The notes under the pieces: model-generated
What the model was told of the DNA's origin: nothing
Seen by the model: only the letters and a program-made list of their open reading frames with translations
Database searches by the model: none
Program-made: the position numbers and the translations under genes
Part shown: positions 43,143-50,078 of the stretch, piece after piece
Layout of the letters: every line of letters starts with the position of its first letter
Numbering within the stretch: position 1 is the first letter of the stretch
Source of the DNA: Streptomyces sp. CB02980
GTDB taxonomy: Bacteria; Actinomycetota; Actinomycetes; Streptomycetales; Streptomycetaceae
Direction: 5' to 3'
DNA length: 64,000 nucleotides
Assembly (NCBI RefSeq): GCF_014451325.2
Contig: NZ_JACSCH020000005.1
Span: 364,648 to 428,647 of the forward strand

Positions 43143-43924
43143 GTGGATCGTCCTTCCGGTCGCAGGAGGGGCGGATGGAGGGTGGTGGCCTCGCCCGCCC
43201 GGTAGAGAGCGGCCGGTTTCCCCCGTCCGCCGGTGAGGCGCGGCGGTCCTTCCACGGCCTGGACGAAGCCGGGCGTGGCGAGGACCTTGCGCCGGAAGTT
43301 GGGGCGGTCGAGCTCGACGCCCCAGACCGTCTCGTAGACCTGCCGCAGCTCGCCGAGGGTGAACTCGGGCGGGCAGAAGGCGGTCGCGAGGCAGGTGTAC
43401 TCCAGCTTGGCGCCGACCCGTTCGTGGGCGTCGGCGAGGATGCGGTCGTGGTCGAAGGCGAGCGGCCCGTGCGTCCCGTACGGCATCCACCGGGCCTGCG
43501 CCGCGTCTCCGCCGCCGCGCGGTTCGGGTGCGTCGGGCACGAGCGCGGCGAAGGCGACGGAGACGACCCGCATCCTCGGGTCGCGGTCCGGCTCGCTGTA
43601 GGTGCGGAGCTGTTCGAGGTGGAGTCCGGCGGCGGTGGCCTCGGAGAGCCCGGTCTCCTCGGCGAGTTCGCGGCGGGCGGCCCGCTCGGCGGACTCGCGG
43701 GGCAGGACGAAGCCGCCGGGGAGGGCCCAGTGTCCGGCGTACGGCTCCTGGCCGCGCTCGACGAGCAGGACGTGGAGGCGCTCCTCGCGGAGGGTGAGGA
43801 CGGCGAGGTCGACGGTGACGGCGAACGGCTCGAAGGCGTACGGGTCGTAGCCCTCGGGCACGCCCGCCGGCCCGGCCCCGGGTGTGCTCCCCGGTCCTCC
43901 GTCCGGCACCCGGTGGGCGGTCAT
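43139..43924 (-). CDS. nrtR: NrtR-type Nudix regulator (Nudix + winged helix)
   Basis: 261 residues. The N-terminal Nudix domain has an intact-looking box (G-F-V-L-P-R-E, then RELAEETGL). The C-terminal part (EFTLGELRQVYETVWGVE, then RPNFRRKVLATPGF) is the winged helix of NrtR-like repressors, which sense ADP-ribose and control NAD-synthesis genes. The complete box suggests it may also hydrolyse ADP-ribose, whereas classical NrtR often has a broken one. ATG overlaps the NadR stop (ATGA). It probably controls this operon through the dyad in front of pnuC. Confidence 0.85.
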   Translation of the reverse strand: MTAHRVPDGGPGSTPGAGPAGVPEGYDPYAFEPFAVTVDLAVLTLREERLHVLLVERGQEPYAGHWALPGGFVLPRESAERAARRELAEETGLSEATAAGLHLEQLRTYSEPDRDPRMRVVSVAFAALVPDAPEPRGGGDAAQARWMPYGTHGPLAFDHDRILADAHERVGAKLEYTCLATAFCPPEFTLGELRQVYETVWGVELDRPNFRRKVLATPGFVQAVEGPPRLTGGRGKPAALYRAGEATTLHPPLLRPEGRST

Positions 43925-45000
43925 CGGCGCTCCGGAAGGGGGTCGGCGAGGTCCCAGCCCTCGTCGATCAGTCCGTCGACGGCGGCGACCGCGGCCGCGA
44001 GGCGTTCCTCGTGCGGGCCGCTGAGGACGGCTGTGCGGCGTCCGCTGTGGGCGAGCTGGGTGAGGAACCGTGCGGTCATCCAGGGCCGCAGGTGCTCGCC
44101 GTCGCGGAGGCCGTCGTCCTCGAAGTCGACGCCCCGGTGGTCGGTGAGCAGCCAGAGGTGCTGCCGGCCGTGGGCGGCGATCTCGCCGGTGGCGGGGCTG
44201 GTGGTGCCCATGTAGCGCTCGTGCCAGATGGTGGTGGCGAAGGCGTCGGTGTCGCAGAAGAGGACGGGTGAGCCGTCGCGGGCCGCCTCCTCCTCCAGTT
44301 CGGCCTGGCGCTGGGCGATGACGGGGAAGTCGGAGGAGTGGAAGGCGACGTCGGCCCATGTGGCGCCGGGGCGTTCGGCGCGGAGTTCGGCGAGTTTGAG
44401 TTCGCTGTACTCGCGCCCATACTCCGGTACGTACCGGGTCCTGGCCCAGACGCCGCCGCGTCGCCGGTAGTGGTCGGCGAGGGCGAGGGCCATGGTGGTG
44501 GTGCCGGTGGACTCGGCGCCGAGGACGACGACGCGCCGGGTGAGCGCGGAGCGTACGGGCGGCTCCAGGAAGTCCCAGCAGCCGGCCGGGTCCGCACGGA
44601 CGGCGGTGCCGGAGACGGGGAAGCGGTCGCGCCCGGGGTCGACGCAGACGGACTCGGCGCCGAAGCGGCGGGCGAGCTCCTCCCCGTACGGCTCCGAGGT
44701 GAAGACGGCGTCGACCTGCTCGGGCACGGCGGCCCGGAAGACGGCCATGTGGGCGTCCCAGACGTCGGGGTCGTGGAGGTCGACGGGGATGTCGTCGACG
44801 GCTCCGACGACGAGGGCGCCGGGGTGGACCTCGCGCATCCAGGCGACCCGGTCCTCCAGGGAGATGCTCTCTACGGAGGAGGCGCAGACGAGGACGGTGA
44901 GGCGCTCGCAGCGGTCGAGGGCCGTGTCGACGAGATGGTGGTGGCCGGCGTGCGGCGGATAGAACTTGCCGAGGACCAGGCCGTGTCCGTAGCGCCTCAT
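43921..45000 (-). CDS. nadR: NadR-like NMN adenylyltransferase / ribosylnicotinamide kinase
   Basis: 359 residues. N-terminal adenylyltransferase domain with GKFYPPHAGHH (residues 11-21) and a late SGTAVRADP (ISSTxxR-like) motif. C-terminal P-loop domain starting GAESTGTTT (161-169), where Thr167 stands in place of the Walker A Lys. In NadR the first domain makes NAD from NMN and the second phosphorylates nicotinamide riboside to NMN. The Lys loss puts the kinase step in doubt, although many actinobacterial homologues appear to share it (memory). It follows pnuC with a four-base overlap. Confidence 0.87.
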   Translation of the reverse strand: MRRYGHGLVLGKFYPPHAGHHHLVDTALDRCERLTVLVCASSVESISLEDRVAWMREVHPGALVVGAVDDIPVDLHDPDVWDAHMAVFRAAVPEQVDAVFTSEPYGEELARRFGAESVCVDPGRDRFPVSGTAVRADPAGCWDFLEPPVRSALTRRVVVLGAESTGTTTMALALADHYRRRGGVWARTRYVPEYGREYSELKLAELRAERPGATWADVAFHSSDFPVIAQRQAELEEEAARDGSPVLFCDTDAFATTIWHERYMGTTSPATGEIAAHGRQHLWLLTDHRGVDFEDDGLRDGEHLRPWMTARFLTQLAHSGRRTAVLSGPHEERLAAAVAAVDGLIDEGWDLADPLPERR

Positions 45001-45650
45001 GCCACCGCCTCCACCTGGAGGGCGCGGCGTGCGGCGAGGTCCTTGGTCCAGCCGCGCAGGCCGAGGACGCAGAGGATCATGAACCCGACGTAGAGCAGGG
45101 AGGTCAGGTACAGCTCCTTGTACGCGTACAGCGGTACGTAGACCACGTCGGCGGCGATCCACAGCCACCAGGACTCCAGGCGCTTGCGGCACTGGCCGTA
45201 GGTCGCCATGAGGGAGAGCGCGGTCGTCAGGGCGTCCCAGAAGGGGACGGTCGAGTCGGTGGCGCGGTCGAGCAGCAGGGTGAGGGCGAGGGTCCCCACC
45301 ACCCCCGCCGTGAGCAGCCACGTCCATTCGGTGCGCGTGGTGCGGCGCACCGGGAGGACGTCGGAGCCTGGTCCACCCCCGTGGGTCCAGGTCCACCAGC
45401 CGTACACGGCGAGGGTGATGAAGACGATCTGGAGGCCGGCGTCCGCGTACAACCCGGCCTGCGTGAAGAGCAGGACGAAGAACAGGTTGTTGGCGATGCC
45501 GATGGGCCAGTTCGCGAGGTGCTGACGGGCGACGAGCCAGACGCAGAGCGCCCCGCTGCCGAATCCCAGGACCTCGGTCCAGCTGACCGGGGTGTCCAGG
45601 ATCGTGAAGAGCGGCTGCTGCAGCGGTTCGAGAATGCTTGCGAGGCTCAC
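44997..45650 (-). CDS. pnuC: PnuC-type nicotinamide riboside transporter
   Basis: 217 residues, about seven helices. Typical PnuC features are EVLGFGSGALCVWLVARQ, NWPIGIANNLFFVLLFTQ, YGWWTWTHGG and SWWLWIAADVVYVPLY. Moves nicotinamide riboside by facilitated diffusion; trapping depends on phosphorylation by NadR. GTG at 45650 is chosen because AAGGAGG lies five bases before it; an in-frame ATG at 45671 would start inside the operator. First gene of a five-gene operon. Confidence 0.92.
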   Translation of the reverse strand: MSLASILEPLQQPLFTILDTPVSWTEVLGFGSGALCVWLVARQHLANWPIGIANNLFFVLLFTQAGLYADAGLQIVFITLAVYGWWTWTHGGGPGSDVLPVRRTTRTEWTWLLTAGVVGTLALTLLLDRATDSTVPFWDALTTALSLMATYGQCRKRLESWWLWIAADVVYVPLYAYKELYLTSLLYVGFMILCVLGLRGWTKDLAARRALQVEAVA

Positions 45651-45665
45651 GCCCGCCTCCTTAAG

Positions 45666-45678
45666 AGTCATGTTGACT
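45666..45678. promoter_or_regulatory. Candidate NrtR operator (perfect dyad)
   Basis: AGTCA-N3-TGACT, overlapping the -10 box and probable start point of the pnuC operon. The downstream operon encodes an NrtR-like protein. Position and symmetry suit a repressor site; the assignment to NrtR is inference. Confidence 0.5.
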
Positions 45679-45705
45679 ATAAAGGTCGGCGGCCGTCGGC
45701 CACAA
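45676..45705 (-). promoter_or_regulatory. pnuC operon promoter
   Basis: On the minus strand: -35 TTGTGG (45700-45705), 18-base spacer, -10 TATAGT (45676-45681). The predicted start near 45669 leaves a leader of about 20 bases that includes AAGGAGG. Confidence 0.65.
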
Positions 45706-45853
45706 GCCCGAAACCCGGGGAGCGCCGGGGGCGGGCCGGCGGCCTCTGCCCGCCGTCGCCCCGCGCTGCCGCACCGGCGACAGATGGACCTCGTCGACGA
45801 TCTCGACGAGCACCTGCTCGCGCCGGACCGCCCGGCCGCACCGCTCGTGGAGG

Positions 45854-45945
45854 CGGGGACGGGGGGACGGGGGGGGACCGGGGGACGGGGGGACGGGGGG
45901 GGGACGGGGGGGGACGGGGGGGGACGGGGGGACGGGGGGACGGGG
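45854..45945. repeat. G-rich tandem repeat, (GGGGGAC)-like
   Basis: About twelve runs of 4-9 G separated by AC or ACC on the plus strand. Strong potential to form G-quadruplexes or slip during replication. Non-coding. Confidence 0.85.
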
Positions 45946-45981
45946 CAAGCCGGTCGCGGAACGCCGAGAACGCGACAGCGC

Positions 45982-46017
45982 CTTCGCCTTCGTCTTCGTC
46001 TTCGTCTTCGTCTTCGC
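45982..46017. repeat. CTTCGT hexamer repeat
   Basis: Four exact and two near-exact copies of the six-base unit. On the minus strand it would encode alternating Glu/Asp, but no gene is supported. Confidence 0.8.
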
Positions 46018-46079
46018 CCTCCACGACCGAAGGCGGCGTTCGCCGCCGTCGCCGGGCTCTACGGGCGCACTGGAACACG

Positions 46080-46112
46080 GAAGCCCGCGACCGACGGACG
46101 GTCACGGGCTTC
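46080..46112 (-). terminator. Hairpin terminator after pseudouridine synthase gene
   Basis: Stem of 8 plus 5 base pairs with one mismatch between them and a 5-base loop, 40 bases past the stop codon. Confidence 0.7.
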
Positions 46113-46151
46113 TCGCGTGGAGCAGGCCGGGGGCCTGCGGGCCTCGGGGCC

Positions 46152-47657
46152 TTACATGCCGACTTCCTTCATCAGCATGCCGACCTCGGTGTTGGTGAGC
46201 CGGCGCAGCCAGCCCGACTTCTGGTCGCCCAGACCGATCGGACCGAAGGCCGTACGGACCAGCTTCTCGACCGGGAAGCCCGCCTCGGCGAGCATGCGGC
46301 GCACGATGTGCTTGCGGCCCTCGTGCAGCGTGACCTCGACGAGGTAGTTCTTGCCGGTCTGCTCGACCACGCGGAAGTGGTCGGCCTTGGCGTAGCCGTC
46401 CTCCAGCTGGATGCCGTCCTTGAGCCGCTTGCCGACCTCGCGGGGCAGCGGGCCGGTGATGGCGGCCAGGTAGGTCTTCTTCACGCCGTACTTCGGGTGC
46501 GTGAGGCGGTGGGCCAGCTCACCGTGGTTGGTGAGCAGGATGATGCCCTCGGTCTCCGTGTCGAGCCGGCCGACGTGGAAGAGACGCGTCTCACGGTTGT
46601 TGACGTAGTCGCCGAGGCACTGGCGGCCGTCCGGGTCCTCCATGGTGGAGACGACACCGGCGGGCTTGTTCAGCGCGAAGAACAGGTGCGACTGGGTGGC
46701 GACGGTCAGGCCGTCCACCTTGATCTCGTCCTTCTCCGGGTCGACGCGCTTGCCCTGCTCCAGGACGATCTCGCCGTTGACCTCGACGCGGGCCTGCTCG
46801 ATGAGCTCCTCGCAGGCGCGTCGCGAACCCATGCCGGCGCGGGCGAGGACCTTCTGCAGCCGCTCGCCCTCCTGCTCGGCGCCCGGGAAGGTCTTCGGGG
46901 TCTTGATCTCCGGCCGGTTCTCGTACCGCTCCCGGTTGCGCTGCTCGATCTTGGCTTCGAGTTCGCGCGAGCGGGCCGGGGCCTGGCGCTGGCCGTGCGG
47001 GCCACGACGGGGCGGCATGCCCTGAGGCGCCTTGGGGCCGCCCTTGGCTCCGCCACGGGCCGCGGAGCCGCGACCCTTCTTCGGGGCCTCGGCGGGGGGG
47101 CTCACGTCGTAGGAGCGCTCCTCGGGGCGAGGCCGGCGCGGGTTGCTCGGGCTCTTCTGGCCGTCACGGCCGCCGCCGCCCTGGTAGCCGCCACCGCCAC
47201 CGCCCTGGTAGCCACCGCCACCGGAGCCGCCACGGCCACCGTCACGGCCACCGCCACCACCCTGGTAACCGCCGCCAACGGAGCCGCCACGGCCACCGTC
47301 ACGGCCACCGCCACCACCCTGGTAACCGCCGCCACCCGAGCCGCCACGGCCACCGTCACGGCCACCGCCACCACCCTGGTAACCGCCGCCACCCGAGCCG
47401 CCACGGCCACCGTCACGGCCACCGCCACCACCCTGGTAACCGCCGCCACCCGAGCCGCCACGGCCACCGTCACGGCCACCGCCACCACCCTGGTAACCGC
47501 CGCCACCGCTGCTGCCGGAGCCGCTGCCGCCGCGGTAACCACCGCCGCCACCGCTGCCACCACGGCCGCCACCGCTGCTGCCGCCGCGGCCGCCGCTGTT
47601 GCCACCACGGCTCCCGCCGTTGTTTCCGCTGCTGTTCCTGCCGCTGCTGCTTCGCAT
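46152..47657 (-). CDS. RsuA/RluB-type pseudouridine synthase with RGG-like repeat head
   Basis: 501 residues, about twice the usual 240-290. The catalytic half (about 265-501) has an S4 RNA-binding domain (ERLQKVLARAGMGSRRACEE) and the synthase core with the catalytic Asp in GRLDTETEGIILLT, plus LHEGRKHIVRRML. It modifies uridine in rRNA. The first 185 residues are Gly/Arg/Ser-rich with five 19-residue units of the type GYQGGGGGRDGGRGGSGGG, then a basic Pro/Arg/Lys linker. The ATG overlaps the scpB stop (TGATG), so it is coupled to the condensin accessory genes. Confidence 0.93.
   Translation of the reverse strand: MRSSSGRNSSGNNGGSRGGNSGGRGGSSGGGRGGSGGGGGYRGGSGSGSSGGGGYQGGGGGRDGGRGGSGGGGYQGGGGGRDGGRGGSGGGGYQGGGGGRDGGRGGSGGGGYQGGGGGRDGGRGGSVGGGYQGGGGGRDGGRGGSGGGGYQGGGGGGYQGGGGRDGQKSPSNPRRPRPEERSYDVSPPAEAPKKGRGSAARGGAKGGPKAPQGMPPRRGPHGQRQAPARSRELEAKIEQRNRERYENRPEIKTPKTFPGAEQEGERLQKVLARAGMGSRRACEELIEQARVEVNGEIVLEQGKRVDPEKDEIKVDGLTVATQSHLFFALNKPAGVVSTMEDPDGRQCLGDYVNNRETRLFHVGRLDTETEGIILLTNHGELAHRLTHPKYGVKKTYLAAITGPLPREVGKRLKDGIQLEDGYAKADHFRVVEQTGKNYLVEVTLHEGRKHIVRRMLAEAGFPVEKLVRTAFGPIGLGDQKSGWLRRLTNTEVGMLMKEVGM
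47204..47500. repeat. 57-bp coding minisatellite
   Basis: The landmark CCTGG recurs at 47204, 47261, 47318, 47375, 47432 and 47489, exactly 57 bases apart. It encodes the 19-residue Gly/Arg/Tyr/Gln repeat of the pseudouridine synthase, and the frame is kept. Prone to copy-number change between strains. Confidence 0.92.
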
Positions 47658-48262
47658 CAAACTTCCGTCTTGTCGTCGTCGTCCTCACGATCCGGTGCAT
47701 CCGGATCGAACGACGGGACCCCTTCCAGTGAGTCCGGCTCGACCGCCTCCGCCTCGGGGAGGAAGGGCGCGAGCTCGGGGAGCTCGTCCAGGCCGCGCAG
47801 GCCCATCCGCTCCAGGAAGTAGTTCGTCGTCCTGTACAGGATCGCACCTGTTTCGGGTTCCGCGCCCGTCTCCTCCACCAGACCCCGCTGGAGGAGGGTC
47901 CGCATCACCCCGTCGCAGTTCACTCCGCGGACCGCGGAGACCCGGGAACGGCTGACCGGCTGGCGGTACGCGACGACCGCGAGGGTCTCCAGGGCCGCCT
48001 GGGTGAGCCGGGCCTGCTGACCCTCCAGAACGAAGGCCTCGACGGCCGCGGCGTGGGCGGCGCGGGTGTAGTAGCGCCAGCCTCCGGCCACCTGGCGCAG
48101 CTCGAAGCCTCGGCCCTGGACGGTGTACTCGTCGGCCAGCTCGCGCAGGGCGTCGGCCACCTCGCGGGGGGTGCGCTCCAGGACCTTGGCGAGATGCGCC
48201 TCGGTGGCGGGCTCGTCGACGACCATGAGGACGGCTTCGAGAGAGGGCTTGAGGTCGCTCAT
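47657..48262 (-). CDS. scpB: Condensin accessory protein ScpB
   Basis: 201 residues. Tandem winged-helix protein of the SMC-ScpA-ScpB complex that compacts and segregates the chromosome. Recognisable parts: LKPSLEAVLMVVDEPATEAHLAKVL-type start, RLTQAALETLAVVAYRQPVSR and GVNCDGVMRTLLQRGLVEETG, TTNYFLERMGLRGLDELPEL. Acidic C-terminal tail. Four-base overlap with scpA and TGATG coupling to the next gene. Confidence 0.96.
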   Translation of the reverse strand: MSDLKPSLEAVLMVVDEPATEAHLAKVLERTPREVADALRELADEYTVQGRGFELRQVAGGWRYYTRAAHAAAVEAFVLEGQQARLTQAALETLAVVAYRQPVSRSRVSAVRGVNCDGVMRTLLQRGLVEETGAEPETGAILYRTTNYFLERMGLRGLDELPELAPFLPEAEAVEPDSLEGVPSFDPDAPDREDDDDKTEV

Positions 48263-49524
48263 GCGGTGGTCTCCTGGTCGAACTCGTCGGTCACGGCCGC
48301 CGTGGGATCCGTCTCCCCGCCGGTCCAGGAGACCGTGAGATCCCCCAGGGCGGTCTCCTGGTCGAGGGCGACGGCCTTCTCCCGGTAGAGCTCCAGGAGG
48401 GCGAGGAAGCGGGCGACGACGGTCAGGGTGTCGTCGCCGACGTCCTCGATGAGCTCCCGGAAGAGCGCCGTCCCGCGCTCCCGCAGCAGCGAGACGACCA
48501 CGGCGGCCTGCTCGCGGACGCTGACGAGCGGGGCGTGGATGTGGTCGACGTACACCTGCGGCTCGGCCCTGGGCTGCATGGCCTTGACGGCCAGCCTGGC
48601 GAAGCCCTCGGCGCCGATGGAGATGACGACCTCGGGGAGCAGCTCGGCGTGGTGCGGTTCGAGTCCGACGGTACGGGGATGGCGACGGCCCTCGGCCTCC
48701 CAGCGCTCCTCGAAGATCGCCGCGACGCGCTTGTACGCGCGGTACTGGAGGAGCCGGGCGAAGAGCAGGTCGCGGGCCTCCAGGAGCGCGAGGTCGGCCT
48801 CGTCCTCGACCTCGGCGGCGGGCAGCAGCCGGGCGGCCTTGAGGTCGAGCAGCGTGGCGGCGACGACGAGGAACTCGGTGGTCTGGTCGAGATCCCCGTC
48901 GGGCCCGAGGGCACGCAGATGGGCCATGAACTCATCGGTGACCTGGGAGAGGGCGACCTCGGTGACGTCGAGCTTGTGCTTGGTGATCAGCTGAAGCAGC
49001 AGATCGAAGGGCCCCTCGAAATTGGCCAGCCGCACGGTGAACCGCCCGTCCCCACCCTCGACCCCGACCGCGGGCTCAGAGCCGGCCGCGGCCCCGACAG
49101 CAGGCTCAGCCTCGCCCTCGGGCTCAGCCACGACTTCCGTCGCAAGCCGGGCTTCGGGCTCGGATCCGGACCGAAGCCCGATCTCGGGCTCGACCTCGGG
49201 TCGGGCCGGAGCCCGGGCCACGGCTGTGGGCCCGGGTTCGGCCCGCAGCCCGGCCCCACACTCAGACCGAGCCTCGCGCTCACTCCCCGCCTCGGGCTCC
49301 AGCCCGGCCACCGGCTCGGGCTCGTACCCAGGCGCGATCGCGGGCTCGGGCAGAGCGGCGACCCCGGCCCCACGGTCCGCGGCGGCATCGATGGCCTCGC
49401 CCACCGCCGCCCCGTGGCCGTCCCGTACCGCCCCCGCGGCCGCAGGTCCCTCCGGGTCGCCCGGGCCGCGGCCCAGGGCGCGGCGGCGTGGTGGGCGGGA
49501 CGTTTCGTCAGAGGCGTGGTGCAT
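48259..49524 (-). CDS. scpA: Condensin kleisin subunit ScpA, with long acidic N-terminal extension
   Basis: 421 residues. The kleisin part begins near residue 160 (FTVRLANFEGPFDLLLQLI) and continues with HKLDVTEVALSQVTDEFMAH, then FLVVAATLLDLKAARLLP and a C-terminal winged helix. It bridges the SMC heads. The first 160 residues are Glu/Pro/Ala/Gly-rich, with repeated AxPExEPE-like blocks, and look disordered; most bacterial ScpA proteins lack this. No convincing ribosome binding site precedes the ATG, so a later start close to the kleisin domain cannot be excluded. Confidence 0.93.
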   Translation of the reverse strand: MHHASDETSRPPRRRALGRGPGDPEGPAAAGAVRDGHGAAVGEAIDAAADRGAGVAALPEPAIAPGYEPEPVAGLEPEAGSEREARSECGAGLRAEPGPTAVARAPARPEVEPEIGLRSGSEPEARLATEVVAEPEGEAEPAVGAAAGSEPAVGVEGGDGRFTVRLANFEGPFDLLLQLITKHKLDVTEVALSQVTDEFMAHLRALGPDGDLDQTTEFLVVAATLLDLKAARLLPAAEVEDEADLALLEARDLLFARLLQYRAYKRVAAIFEERWEAEGRRHPRTVGLEPHHAELLPEVVISIGAEGFARLAVKAMQPRAEPQVYVDHIHAPLVSVREQAAVVVSLLRERGTALFRELIEDVGDDTLTVVARFLALLELYREKAVALDQETALGDLTVSWTGGETDPTAAVTDEFDQETTA

Positions 49525-49568
49525 GGAGGTCCAGGAGAACGGGGAGCGCGGCAGCCCGCAGGCTACCG

Positions 49569-50078
49569 TCAGCGGCCGCGCAGGCGGCGCACGAGGATGC
49601 TCGCGTCGCCGCGGGACTCCAGGTCCGCCAGGACGACCGCGACGGCCTCCCGGACGATCCGGCCCCTGTCCACGGCGAGACCGTGCTCGCCCCGGAGGAC
49701 GAGCCGGGCGTGCTCCAGGTCCATCAGCTCCTCGGCGGAGACGTAGACCGTGATCTTCTCGTCGTGGCGCTCACGGCCGCTGGGCCGCCGGTTCGGGGCC
49801 CGGCCGCCGCGCCGCCGCGCCGCCGCGGGGGCGGGCACCGCGGCGGTCGGCGTCGCGGGCTTCGGAGCGGCGGCGCCCTCGGGCTCCGCCGTCCGGGCGC
49901 GCGGCTCCGACGCCTCGGAGTCCGCCGCCGTGTGCTCCGCGGAGCCCTCGGCGGCCGTCGTGTCACTCTCGCCCGCGGGTGCCGGGACGGCCCGGCGGGG
50001 TGCGGACGCCTGGAGCGCCATCCCCCCGGTCGTACGGAAGAGTTCGTCGGCGCCGGGCAGACTCACTCGGCGTGACAC
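49569..50078 (-). CDS. Small basic protein with ribbon-helix-helix-like C-terminus
   Basis: 169 residues. Residues 1-100 are Ala/Pro/Glu-rich, then a basic patch (RRRGGRAPNRRPSGRERHD). The C-terminal part (KITVYVSAEELMDLEHARLV, then GRIVREAVAVVLADLESRG) looks like a ribbon-helix-helix DNA-binding fold. Immediately downstream of the ParA-like gene with a 16-base overlap (or four bases if GTG 50066 is used). By position it could be the DNA-binding partner of that ATPase. GGGAGG ten bases before GTG 50078 supports the longer form. Confidence 0.7.
   Translation of the reverse strand: MSRRVSLPGADELFRTTGGMALQASAPRRAVPAPAGESDTTAAEGSAEHTAADSEASEPRARTAEPEGAAAPKPATPTAAVPAPAAARRRGGRAPNRRPSGRERHDEKITVYVSAEELMDLEHARLVLRGEHGLAVDRGRIVREAVAVVLADLESRGDASILVRRLRGR

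Larger units (their letters stand above)
45651..46151. other. 501-bp gap between pnuC and pseudouridine synthase genes
   Basis: Holds the pnuC promoter/operator (right after the start), a G-rich tandem block, a CTTCGT hexamer array and the terminator of the pseudouridine synthase gene. Open frames here are driven by the repeats and I do not call any gene. Confidence 0.6.

Noticed and set aside
45784..45860. A plus-strand stretch that reads MDLVDDLDEHLLAPD with coding-like composition, before the G-rich block
   Set aside because: It has no ribosome binding site and runs straight into the G-run repeat. It may be a remnant of a lost gene but nothing supports a functional product.
45677..46105. 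A minus-strand open frame with an alternating Glu/Asp run
   Set aside because: The run comes from the CTTCGT hexamer repeat and the rest from the G-rich block; no start signal or domain.
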